Shown: positions 10,700 to 20,590 of the stretch, one piece after another
Numbering within the stretch: the stretch's first letter is position 1
How the letters are laid out: every line of letters starts with the position of its first letter
From: Symsagittifera roscoffensis
Lineage: Eukaryota > Xenacoelomorpha > Acoela > Convolutidae
Reading direction: 5' to 3'
Assembly (NCBI RefSeq): GCF_963678635.1
Contig: NC_087062.1
Location: forward strand, 33,951,651-34,015,650
Length of the DNA stretch: 64,000 bases
Program-made: the position numbers and the translations under genes
The notes under the pieces: generated by a model
Told to the model about the DNA's origin: nothing
Seen by the model: the letters and a program-made list of their open reading frames with translations, nothing else
Database searches by the model: none

Positions 10700-11430
10700 A
10701 TCTCTTCATCCCGTGGAAAACATCAGACCACACTGTCGGCGTTTCCGTTTGAAGTGCTCTAGTACTTCTTTGGTTCCATTCCTGGGTTGATGCAAACATG
10801 ATTACGTCGTACGTTTGTTCCGAGAGTAGCGCAATCATTGCATACAAATTTTTAACCCATCCGGAAAATGTGCATATCCTGGGGACAACACAAACACTGG
10901 CTTGGGAGTTATCTTCTATAAACTCCCTTTCTTTAAAAGGTCAATTTTTTTGCACAAAGCTTCCTAGATGTTCCTGACAGCTGGCTACACGGCAGCTTCA
11001 GCCATAGTTGGTTCTACTGTCTAGGAGACCTTTACTGTGTAGGTGATCAATGATGCCATTCGAAGATGATCGTTATCGGGTTCATTTTCGTTTTTTGCTA
11101 AGCTTCAATGGCCATTGATTTGAATTGCTTCCAACCAGATCAATTGCTGCCAGAATTATCATCTCCAGTCAAAATGAAGATGGGTTTATAAAAGTGTTTA
11201 TGTAATCTGAGATCGCTATCAAGAGTATCTTCACCTTTCTCATCTCTGCTTTATCGCAGGCAGCAAAGATGTTTTCATCACTTATAACTTTCAAGTCGCC
11301 GTAACAATCCATGTCACCCTTCTTCTCTACTAATATTGAGTGTGCCCTTTCTTTCACGTAGGCAGAAAATCCTCTTACTTGTCTGAACAACTTCAAATAT
11401 TTTCCAGTAGAAGCTCTTCTTCTCAAGAGT
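10700..11430 (-). pseudogene. Middle segment of the decayed gene, fold unknown
   Basis: The longest open piece is 11,169-11,426 (85 codons), with alternating hydrophobic strands such as KILLIAISDYI. Further on, at about 10,930-10,740, another piece carries PVFVLSPGYAHFPDG and a hydrophobic helix. Strand-helix alternation suggests an alpha/beta domain, possibly a second SGNH-like or Rossmann-like fold, but no catalytic motif is clear. Stops and a frame change lie between the pieces. Confidence 0.35.
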
Positions 11431-12029
11431 CTCTGTGTTCTCTCGTCTCATCTCTGTTCCCCGTGACTCACTCTCACATTTTGCAGCGTATTGGTGTTGA
11501 CTGGACCCATGTGGTTGTTCGAGGGCAGTCCCTCAAATGCAATTGTCGACCTGAAACTATAATCTGCTGCGATCAATCAATCCACCCCTTCGAGCGAAAG
11601 GGAACCATTGACAGATAGACAAGCGCCCGCCAGCATCAGCGCAGTATCCGAGGCAAAACTGACCATTTGGAGGTCCAATTTCATCAGATCTTGTTTGTAA
11701 GTATCACAAGGAGAAGGCACTGGTCTCAACCACATCAAGGATCCGTAATCCAGGCCTCATTCTGTTCTTAGAACTGGCCTTACTTGTTGGAATTTCAAGG
11801 GACTTTTTGATGGGTTTACTGGACCCAATTTGTGTCATGGATGTATTTTTTCCTCGCGGGACCTTCAGCCAGTCGTTCTATTATTTTTGATCTCTGCTCC
11901 TGGTCACTAGAGCTCCGCATGGTTGTAGTCACCGCTCTGACTGATTCCAGAGGCGTTTCCAGACTGATGGCACAAAGGTGGACATGGCTCTCCCTGTCAT
12001 TAGTTTTTCAGCACTCAACAGCCCGGTTT

Positions 12030-12560
12030 AAAAAAATTTGATTTCCTTCTCATGCAAACGATCCTGGAAGACGCAGTTCATCCAAAATTCTATGGTGTCA
12101 AAGTAAATGCCCCTAGTTGTGATTCTGGATCGATCCAGGGCTCTCGTTTCATGTTCTAGACTCATTAGCACATGACGTCCAGCATTGAGACTTGCCAGAT
12201 TACGTGCTAATTTGTTCCAACTCAAAATTGTCTCATTTTGCTTTCGTGCAGGAGATTGCTGTGTCTTCGTATGCCTGAGCACTGTGCAAAAGGTCAGTTC
12301 CGAGAACTGGAATTTCTGTCAGAGCTCAGTAACAAAGCAGACCAAAGCCTCCTCCCATTGATCTTCTTCTGCTTCCGAAGTCCTGGACACGTTGTTAGTG
12401 CCCACTATGATCATCCCATCTTCGATTTTTCCCGTATTCATTAGCTCAAACATGCGGTTTAATTGGGCTACTTTGGCATAACCAAAATCCATCAATGTCG
12501 TGATACATGATGTCTCAGATTTTGCGACACCCTTCCTAGACTATCGCCGCCTAATATCAA
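12030..12560 (-). pseudogene. SGNH/GDSL-like hydrolase domain (degenerate)
   Basis: Three motifs occur in the order and spacing of the SGNH hydrolase fold. Block I, GGDSLGR with the nucleophile Ser, is encoded at 12,531-12,551. Block III, GTNNVS, is at 12,385-12,402, about 50 residues later. About 100 residues further on is a block V-like RGIYFDTIEFW (GIYFD at 12,097-12,111), where the usual His appears as Tyr (TAC rather than CAC). Between them lies a P-x2-R/WN-type region. A frame change separates block I from the rest. SGNH domains are known in the ORF1 proteins of some LINE elements and in many esterases. Here the domain sits near the N-terminus of a long unidentified protein. The domain call is inference from motifs only. 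Confidence 0.5.
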
Positions 12561-13291
12561 GTGTGAGGCGCCTAGGATGGCTGTTGCATGTTTACAGCTG
12601 GACTCCATATTGGATCATTAAGGCAAGCTCGCGAATCAAAAACCAGACTCTTGTGAAGTTGTTCCTGATCTCATTGTTCTTCGACACGTCCAGTACGTGT
12701 GAAAAGTTTTTCATATGCATTTTTCTTGTTTCACTGCTGTAAACCTGCCCTGATCTAGCAGATTTTGCAGTCCTGGTTTCAGATACATTCGACACGCACG
12801 CAGAGAGTTCTATTCTGCCTTTGACTTCAACTTTTCCGTATTCCTTTTCCTGTCTCAAAGTTTTTTTGACAACTGGTTCTCCGTAGTTTGAATTAGCTCG
12901 CGAGGCCTCAAGAGCTCCATCGGAGACTTCCTGTTGGGGACGTCTCTCTCAGGCAATGTGCGTTCAGCTTTCTACAAATGGTCAGATTGGGCCTTTTACT
13001 CTCTCTCCTCAAGCATTCTATCTCTTCTTCCTGCTTCTTGTTGCAATCTTCAAACAGTCTTGTCCAACTATCTCTGTCTTCTTGAAACTTTGTTCACTCT
13101 TTTCTCACTCTGTTTGGCGCATTCCCTTACTCCGTGATCTCTTCCATCGTTTCGTTTTTTTTGGACTTCTCCCTCCACTTTCGATCTACATGGTAGCAGT
13201 GCAACTTTGAGCTGTAAGGTAGACTAGGCAGCTTTGGTATCCAACTCTTGATGTGTGGCCTGTTGTCTTCTCTACAAACCCTAGCCGACAT

Positions 13292-13787
13292 CTTGCGGTC
13301 CCAAAACCAGGCTTATGCGCTAAATCACTCCCATGGAGTGCTCCATTTCTCCGTCTCATCACGCGGAGGCGCGGACGATCCAGGACCCCTTATCCGCCCG
13401 AAGCAGCCATCAGCAAGACCTAAACAAAATTTTGCCTAATTTAAAATTCGGCTGGTATAATCTTGCGGTCCCAAAACCAGGCTTATGCGCTAAATCACTC
13501 CCGGAGAGTGCTCTATTTCTCCGTCTCATCACGCGGAGGCGCGGACGATCCAGGACCCCTTATCCGCTCGAAGCAGCCATCAGCAAGACCTAAACAAAAT
13601 TTTGCCTAATTTAAAATTCGGCTGGTATAATCTTGCGGTCCCAAAACCAGTCTTATGCGCTAAATCACTCCCGGAGAGTGCTCCATTTCTCCGTCTCATC
13701 ACGCGCAGGCTCGGACGATCCAGAAACCTTTATCCGCCCAAAGCAGCCATCAACAAGGCTTCAACAAAATTTTGCCTAATCTAAAAG
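13292..13787. repeat. 170-bp GC-rich tandem repeat, three copies (unit A)
   Basis: Copies start at 13,292, 13,462 and 13,632, each with CTTGCGGTCCCAAAACCAGG. The period is exactly 170 bp, not a multiple of three, so the plus-strand ORFs across it shift frame in each copy. The last copy is diverged (CAGGCTCGG, AGAAACCTTT) in every unit, marking the fixed end of the array. The remaining 370 bases up to 14,161 are AT-rich with no gene. Confidence 0.9.
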
Positions 13788-14161
13788 TAGGGTCTTGAGT
13801 TAACGTTTGGCCAACATTTTTTTCCATTTAACATTAAAAGAGTGTTTAAAGCAGCCAAGTTAAAAGTTTTGTTAATAAAATGTATTAAAAAATTAATCTA
13901 AATTTCTGAAAACTAATCGGAGAAGTCACAATCCAAACTTTGGATGTCTTTCTCAGGTTGCTCATAAAACATTCATGTCACCAATTTCATAAGTGTCTAT
14001 TCCTAATAACACTACACACACAACCTACCTTCTTAATCTATGCTCAAAGAAAACTTCTTGTGTGAATATACTTCAATGTTGCTGTCCTTGAAAGTATACT
14101 TCATGTAATAGCGCATGTAGCTCCCGTAGCTCCACGTGTTGCTTTTCCGTCACCCTCGTCA

Positions 14162-15690
14162 CCAGAAAACTTAAATATTTTCCTGTTAGTTGTGAAGCAG
14201 CCTGTTGAAACGCTGCTGCATTCCTTTTTCCTCATTTTTGTTCGCAAAAAACTCTAACTCTTGAACTATTTTTATTTTCCGAGGTCGGCTGCTAATGCTG
14301 TACTAAACCTGATAACCGCGGTAATGACTACTGCACATGTCCTATTATCCATAATCATGAAATCACTATCAGTTAGTATTATGCTCATTGAGTATTCACT
14401 CGGTTAGTTGAAATATGACTCTAATACTCTTCCTATATCTAGTCTCTTATGGGTTTCGTCTGTTTCTGCCACTGAATTTTCTGTTTTTCTTGCAGTTTTT
14501 ATTTTTTTATCAATAATTTTTCAGTGTGGGTAAGTCCCTCCCCCTTCCCCGGACGAACATATGCACCAACCCCCCCCCCCACCCCCGTCGGTCACATATC
14601 TGGTGTTAGATTAAGGTTGGACACCGGAATGAACAACGGTCATTTCTGGGCAGCCAAGGAAAGATCATGTTTCATCATCCTTGATGCATTTCATGCTTTC
14701 GCGGCAGGTTTGTGACAGTGGTCTCCTTGTTGTCTGACGTCATATCATTTAACCACTCCAAGACGCGCAGGTTTGTTAATTTTTGCTCGTATGACTGCTG
14801 TTGCACATCATCAATTCCAATTTTGGTTTTGACTGATCTTCGAGCCACTCGTTGCCATGATCGTAGACAATATCTACTTTCCATGGCACGTTTTTTTTCT
14901 ACACCTACTGTAATGTCTGCTATCTTCTTAAGGTCTATTCTGTTCACAAAAAATATTCCCCATAAGGACTGCAACTCTTCGCGGATCTTTCTCTATTACT
15001 ATGGTGAAAAATAGATCCGGCTCCGTGTTCCTTGGACCTCTGCTCGTCGTCATTCCAATCTTCCTCTGCATAGAGTAAAGTTTACTCATCCACTTCATTT
15101 ATATCCTCAGGATCCACGTCCAATGGCAGATTTGTTCCTCTTCTAGGACTTCATTCCCGTCTCTGGTGTCTTTCACTTTGACTCCGCAGGCAGGGTCCAT
15201 CATCAAATAATCAACCTTCTTCATGTCTACAAACAAACACCAGTCTTCTGTGGATGGGTTATGGGGTTTGATGTTCTCAAACTGTATAGCTCGGCCAGTT
15301 CTGAGTCTGCAAAAATATCCCACTTGATGTACATCCGTTACCATGAAGGGACCCCTCCTTTTCCGTAGCAGTTTTTTAGTACCCTTAGACGAGATCACAT
15401 TCTGAAAAGCTCATACAAAATCTTTTACAGAATAAGCTTAAGCACCAGCTGCCTTTTGTCAATTTTGTTGCTCTGCCTTGCCCGCGCTTGTCATATCTCT
15501 CATGTAGACCTGTGGTTTTCTTTAATTGCCTTTTGTGCCTTGTCAACATCAAGTGTGGTTTAATGCGTAGAGTGGAGTGCTGCGTACTTTTAAAAGTCCT
15601 CCTCTGTATACTTCTTAAAACGGTCGATCAGCACTAAATCATCACTGTAGCCACTGTCTCTCATATATATCTTTTTATTTTCACTCTCAT
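14162..15690 (-). pseudogene. P1: partial integrase copy with GPY/F module (unit A)
   Basis: On the minus strand it starts with an integrase-core remnant (15,590-15,778: KKIYMRDSGY...LIDRF, parallel to KKISMSDSGY...MMDHF of the main copy). It then skips the rest of the core and resumes with a region equivalent to that after the AYN motif. The C-terminal GPY/F module follows (15,099-15,398; RRGPFMVTDV...FENIKPHNPS), and then the post-integrase tail with DPAC and a VKT..IDDVQQQ segment. GPY/F is typical of Ty3/Gypsy integrases. A poly-C tract (11 C, A, 5 C) at 14,570-14,586 lies in the tail. Confidence 0.8.
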
Positions 15691-16690
15691 CACCAGAAAT
15701 ATTAAATAATTTCCTGGTATTTGTAAAGCAGCCTGTTGTAACGCTGTTACATTCCTTTTTCCTGACCTTTGTTTGCAAAAGTACTCTATGTTCTTGAACT
15801 ATTTTCTGAATTCGGTTGCTAATGCTTTACTAAACCTGATAACCGCGGTAATGTTATTGCACATGTCCTATCCTTGAACAAAAATTGACAATCATTTGGT
15901 ATTATGCTACTTGAGTATTCACTCGGTTAATTGAAATAGGACTCTAATACTCTTCCTATATCTAGTTTCTTATGGTCTTCGTCTGTTTCTGCCTCTAAAT
16001 CTTTTGTTTCTCTTGCGGTTTCTTAAAATGATTTTTTAGTGTGGATATGTCATACCCCCACTCCCCGGACAAATTTGTTCATTGACTTTTTCGTCGATCG
16101 CTTATCTGATGGTCGAGTAAAGTTGGACACAAGAATGAACAAAGGTCCTTTCTGGTCTGCCCAGCAAAGATCATGTGTGTCATTCTTGATGTATTTTATG
16201 TTTCCGTGGCTTACGTGCAGACTTGTGACCGTGGACTCTTTGGAGTCTGACATCAACTCACCTCTTCAAACCTCTTTTTCTGCCCTCTTATGAAGTCCTA
16301 AACTCTGTATCTCGCCTTCAAAAGTTTTTATCACACCTAAATGACCATTCAGCTCACCAGGCTGATGCGTGACTTCTTCCTTGTTGACCCATCAAATCCT
16401 TGCCAATGGATTTGTTTCCTACTCAAAATAATCTTGATCAATCCTGACTGTCTTCTGCGGCAGCAGGCTCAAGGAATGTTTTGACATTGCTATTGTCTTC
16501 AAGTCATCTCTCCAAAGACTGTTTCATTCGAAGACAGATATCCAACGCCATCAGGGTCTTGATATATCTCTCTGTTTAGGTCTCTGGTCCGGTTCTCCAC
16601 CAATAATTTGTGGATCGCCAATTCCGTCATCTGATAAACCGTACTCGGGTTCCTGTTTGAAAGCTTCCGATTTCTTCGAGATGTCTTCAG
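15691..16690 (-). pseudogene. P2: chimeric RNase H-integrase linker fused to post-integrase tail (unit A)
   Basis: The part 16,262-16,690 parallels the RNase H to integrase zinc-finger linker at 18,440-18,780 (shared GGCAGCA, GAATGTTTTGACA, CCATCAGGGTCTTG). The part 15,691-16,260 parallels the post-integrase tail seen in P1 and the main copy (GPLF module, MSDSKESTVT). The intervening integrase core is missing. It is an internally deleted copy of the element's 3' half. Confidence 0.7.
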
Positions 16691-18475
16691 TAGGTTTTTA
16701 TCAATAATTTTTCAGTGTGGTCAAGTCCATACCACATTCCCAGACAAAAATATGCATCGAGCGTTAGATCTTTCCAAAGCAGTCCCCGATGATCGCATAT
16801 CTGGTGTTAGATTAAATTTTGACGCAGGAATGAACAACGGTCCTTTCTGGCCTGCCCAGGAGGGATCTTGTTTGTCATCCTTAATGCATTTCATGACTTT
16901 GCGGCTTACGTGTAGGTTTGTGACAGTGGTCTTCTTGTTGTCTGACATCATTTCATTAAACCGCTCCAAGACGCGCAGGTTTGTTAATTTTGCTCGTATT
17001 TGCTGTTGCACATCATCAATTTCCATTCTGGTTTTGACTGACCATCGAGCCACTCATTGTCCTGATCGTTGACAATATCTGTTTCCCCGTGGCTATTTCT
17101 CTTAGATCCTGAGTTATCTTTCTCAGGTCAAACCATTCCACAAAAAATCATCCCTGCATTCGCGGGTCTTTCTCTATTACTCTGCTGTGTCTGCACTGGG
17201 AAAGGTAGATACAGTTGCAAGTTCTCAGCGACTCCCTCTGCCCGGAGTCATTCCAGTTTGCCACTGCATAATTTGAGGTTTCCTCGTCCGCTTTGACTAT
17301 GTCGTTTGAATCCAGATCCAATGGCAAACTTGTTCCTTCCTCTAGGACTCCATTAGTCACTCTAATCTCTGATGCCTTTCCATGTACTTCGCAGGCAGGG
17401 TCCTTTATCAAAAATTAGCAGTCTCAATTTCTTCTGTTTTCAGGTAAACAACAATCTTCTTTGGATGAGTTATGGGATTTGATATTCTCGAAATGTACAG
17501 CTCTGACACTGCTGAGTCTGTAGAAACATTCCTCTTGTTGTAATTCCGTTATGCTGAGCCACCGCCTCCACTTGTAAAGAAATTTCTTATTACAGCTCGG
17601 TGGATCACATTTTGAAAGCCCATATATAATCTCCTATTGAGTACTTTTTGGCACCAGCTGCCTTCTCGTCTAATTTCTTCCTCTGCATTGCCTGCGCTTG
17701 TCACGTATTGCGTCTGCAAAAATCATTGAGCTCCTGCTGGCGCCTATCACCTCTCTCACATAGGCCTGTGATTATGTCTTTTTGATTTCTCGTGCCCTGT
17801 CAGCAGAATGTGTGAACTAATGCCTGCAGTAGAGCGCTGCGTACTGTTATAAGCCGCCATCACATGCGAGAAAAATCTATCCCAGTCTGTCATGTATCGG
17901 GAACAATATACCCTCAAAATCGAAGTTCAGTTTTGCTTCTCTATTAAGCCATTAGTCTGTGTGTACGATGTACAATGAGCTTGGACTACTTGAGAACGTC
18001 TCGTTGTAAGTCAGTTCACTTACAAAAAAGGTCGCATTGTCCCACTGAAACGTCGCCACACATCCGTGTCTGGCTGTCCAACTGTCAATCAAATTATAAC
18101 AATTCTCCCCAGCCGCGGCTGTTATGCAGGGCACAGCTTCTGCATTCTTTGTAAAGTGATCCATCATCCCCAGTACCTGAATGTAGCCACTGTCTGACAT
18201 AGATATTTTTTTCTGATGGTCAATTTGCACCACTTCTTTAATTCTTAATGACTCAAAAGCCTGCAATGAAAAATCAGCTTTTTTAGATTTTTCACTTGCC
18301 GGCATGACAGGCATGTTCTAACCCATTTAACACATGCTTTTTTCTTTCCAGGCAACTTATAGCGTTTTAAGAACTTTTGGTACACCTTAATTACCTCCTG
18401 ATTTCCCATCTGCTCACGGGACCTGAACAATAACTCCTTTCGATAGGTTTGCGATAATTTTCCATCTTGACCCAC
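16691..18475 (-). pseudogene. Main integrase with post-integrase tail (unit A), frameshifted
   Basis: In reading order: zinc-binding region (18,475-18,245, CLSC pair, upstream His pair poor), core domain (18,314-17,952) with first Asp in QIDH and second Asp in QWDNATFF. A frameshift follows, and then the catalytic Glu in the motif TNGLIEK, roughly 30-35 residues after the second Asp. Next comes the Gypsy-typical DWDRFF...AAYNSTQRSTAG segment near 17,900-17,800, degraded GPY/F, and the DPACEV (17,411-17,148) and VKT..IDDVQQQ (17,053-16,721) tail. Frameshifts also separate the zinc region from the core. Integrase would insert element cDNA; this copy cannot. Confidence 0.85.
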
Positions 18476-20170
18476 GAAATCCTTTCCAATGGCTTTGTGT
18501 TTTCTTCAAATGGCTCTTAGTCAATACTGACTGCCTTGTGCGGCAGCAAGAGCATGGAATGTTTTGACACTGCTATCGTCTCCTAGTCATCTGCTGCGTT
18601 ATCAAAGACTTTCACTCGATGACAGAAAGTCATCACCATCAGGGTCTTGGCGTATCTCGCTGTCTAAGTCTTTGGTCCAAGTCTCCACCAATAAGGATGA
18701 AATGCACATTCCGACATCTCAAAGCTGGCGCTCGAGTTTCAGTCTGAATAAAAGTCAGCTTCCGATTTCTTCGAGATATATTCAGAAGATGAATCTCCCA
18801 TGGAGCACGTCTCCATTGTAATCTCCCAGAGCACGTCTCCATTTGATTTACTCATCCACCTCATCTCCCCGGACAAATTTCCATCTACCGTGTCTTGACC
18901 ATTTGTGTCTCCATTTCCTTCGCTGTCCGACCCCTGGCCAAAACTTCTTGCTTCGAGTGTTTGGATTCAATTTCACTCAGTGCTTGCTCTTGCCCCTCAG
19001 GAGTGAATACCTTTTTCCGAATCTCAGTCTCTTCCTTCCCTGTCTTGCACGGTGTCATAATCAAAACGCGTTGGGGAACTCTTCATGCCCCAACGCATGG
19101 GGTCGAGAATGCACATGCCCATCTCTCTAGGAATGCCTAGTACTGGTGCCTCACACATCACACAGCTCCCGTTGAATGTTCTCGAAGGCTTCCTGAGCTT
19201 TTTCATTCCAATTGAACTTCTTCCCTGTGTTGCGCATCATTTGCTGCATCGCACAAAAGTTGTCTGCGTATCCCCTCACAATTTTTCGTAGTAAATCAAA
19301 GATCCTAAGAAGCTTATCAATTGCGTGTCTATCCTGGGGACTTTCCATGTTAACAGACATGGCTTTCACTGCATCAGAATCTCGCCTCACGCCATGCGTA
19401 TCCACCATTCTTCCCCGGTAGTTTGCATTTAAACCCTCGGGAGATCGCATTTTGCATTTCAATCACGCTCTTTTGATAGAGTCAATTTGGTGTCGCTATT
19501 ACTACATCATCTACATAGCACATCACGTGGTTCCCATTCTTCTTCATTACGCTGGCCAAGTCTTGAGTCATAAGCCTCTGAAAGGTCGCTAATGTATGGC
19601 AGAAACTAAAGGTTAACCTCTTCCACTGGTACAAGCCCAACTCGTACGCAAAACCCGTCTTTTTCTTGTCCTGATTTTGCAAGGCAACCTGTCAAAGAGC
19701 CGAACCAAAATCCAAGGTGGTGGAAAAACCTGACGTCTTCGAGTCTGGTCAGGTTATCATCTACATCTGGTATTTGATGGATGTGAATCCTTTATTTTTA
19801 CCGCGTTGAGGTAGCGAAAGACGCAACATAATCGCAGATGCCCTCTTTTCTTTTTAGTCATGACAACTCCTCATGCCCATGCCGACTTCGAGGGTTCTAT
19901 CATGTCATACACGAGCAGCGGTCATACACGAGCTCCTCGTGTGTTGCTCCCTCCGTGTGGGGTACAGGACCCTCTTCCAGTTCACTCTTGTGTTCGACAA
20001 AATACAACAACCTATTTCTAATTTTTGTTTCGAAAAAACGTCTGCCTTCCAATTTAAGTCTCGCCTAATCATCTCAAAATCTACATCCCCTATCTTGCCT
20101 CTCAATTGTCCTATTTCGGATTTTAAAAAAGGCATATTAAATTCTAATTCATATCACAAAGGTCATTCCG
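18476..20170 (-). pseudogene. Reverse transcriptase-RNase H (unit A), frameshifted
   Basis: RT blocks appear in order in different frames: the EIGCC..N-RV region (20,135-19,905), IEPSKSAWA and MTKKK...YLNAV near 19,900-19,810, IPDVDDNLTRLEDVRFF, then TTLDFGSA with the catalytic Asp. Next come the QNQDKKKTGF..GLYQWKRL block, CHTLATFQRLM, and the active-site YVDD (ORF 19,482-19,682). The thumb and start of RNase H (AFENIQREL..APVL, CILD) lie at 19,462-19,024. A stop replaces the usual Trp just after TTLDFGSA, and at least two frame changes occur. The rest of RNase H is poorly recognisable. Confidence 0.85.
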
Positions 20171-20404
20171 GAAGCTTCAGCAGCTCGACAAGCCATCAAT
20201 TATTTCAGACTTCATTGATATTTTTTTGATAAAATATTTCAATTCATAAATTTTTTTTACAGCTAGACTTTTATTCGCAAGATTAAGACATTCAGCCGCG
20301 CGATGTCTTTTGAGGTTGGATGTTTTCCCATAATTGGTCCTCATCGGTAAAACGAGGCCAAGTTTTCTTCTACTTAGGTCCAAAACAGAATCTGAAAAAC
20401 AATT

Positions 20405-20520
20405 GTATAGCGTTCGCTATACTGTACTTCGAAGGTTACTGAACGTTGACTGTTATCACTGAATTTTGACTGTTATTGCTGAACTTTGACTGTCAACTTA
20501 GACTGAACTTTGACTTTTAG
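20405..20520. repeat. Palindrome plus ~20-bp tandem repeats between RT and protease (unit A)
   Basis: GTATAGCG TT CGCTATAC is a perfect 8-bp-arm palindrome at 20,405-20,422. It is followed by four to five copies of a roughly 20-base unit (CTGAA[T/C]TTTGACTGTTAT), ending in CTGAACTTTGACTTTT. The same arrangement is in all units. Confidence 0.75.
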
Positions 20521-20590
20521 CATTCGATATGAGGCAAACTTGCTTACTATCGCTCAATGCATTAAAGTCTCATATTCTAAAAGACACCAC

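Larger units (their letters stand above)
7339..13240 (-). pseudogene. Decayed inverted relative of the unknown left-edge gene
   Basis: On the minus strand, coding-like segments follow one another with stops and frame changes over almost 6 kb. In reading order they are a Lys/Arg-rich probable coiled-coil (about 13,200-12,860), an SGNH-like domain (about 12,560-12,030), an unidentified region (11,430-10,700), a helical region (10,440-9,000), and finally the part matching the plus-strand ORF at the left edge (7,740-7,339). The match at the end fixes its relationship and orientation. It therefore shows what probably lies upstream of the left-edge ORF, outside the window. Multiple stops in every frame argue that it is dead. 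Confidence 0.6.

Noticed and set aside
13333-13784. Plus-strand ORFs in the 170-bp repeats
   Set aside because: The period is not a multiple of three and the peptide changes frame each copy, so it is not a repeated protein.
13788-14161. 3' LTR matching the right flank (62,218-63,200)
   Set aside because: I could not find shared sequence between the two regions by eye, nor TG...CA ends in a consistent place.
14524-14715. Plus-strand proline-rich ORF across the poly-C tract (also in units D and E)
   Set aside because: It is antisense to the integrase tail, and its proline run comes from the poly-C tract, whose length changes between units.
19873-20229. Plus-strand 118-codon ORF present in all units
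   Set aside because: Antisense to the RT region. It persists only because the units are recent duplicates.
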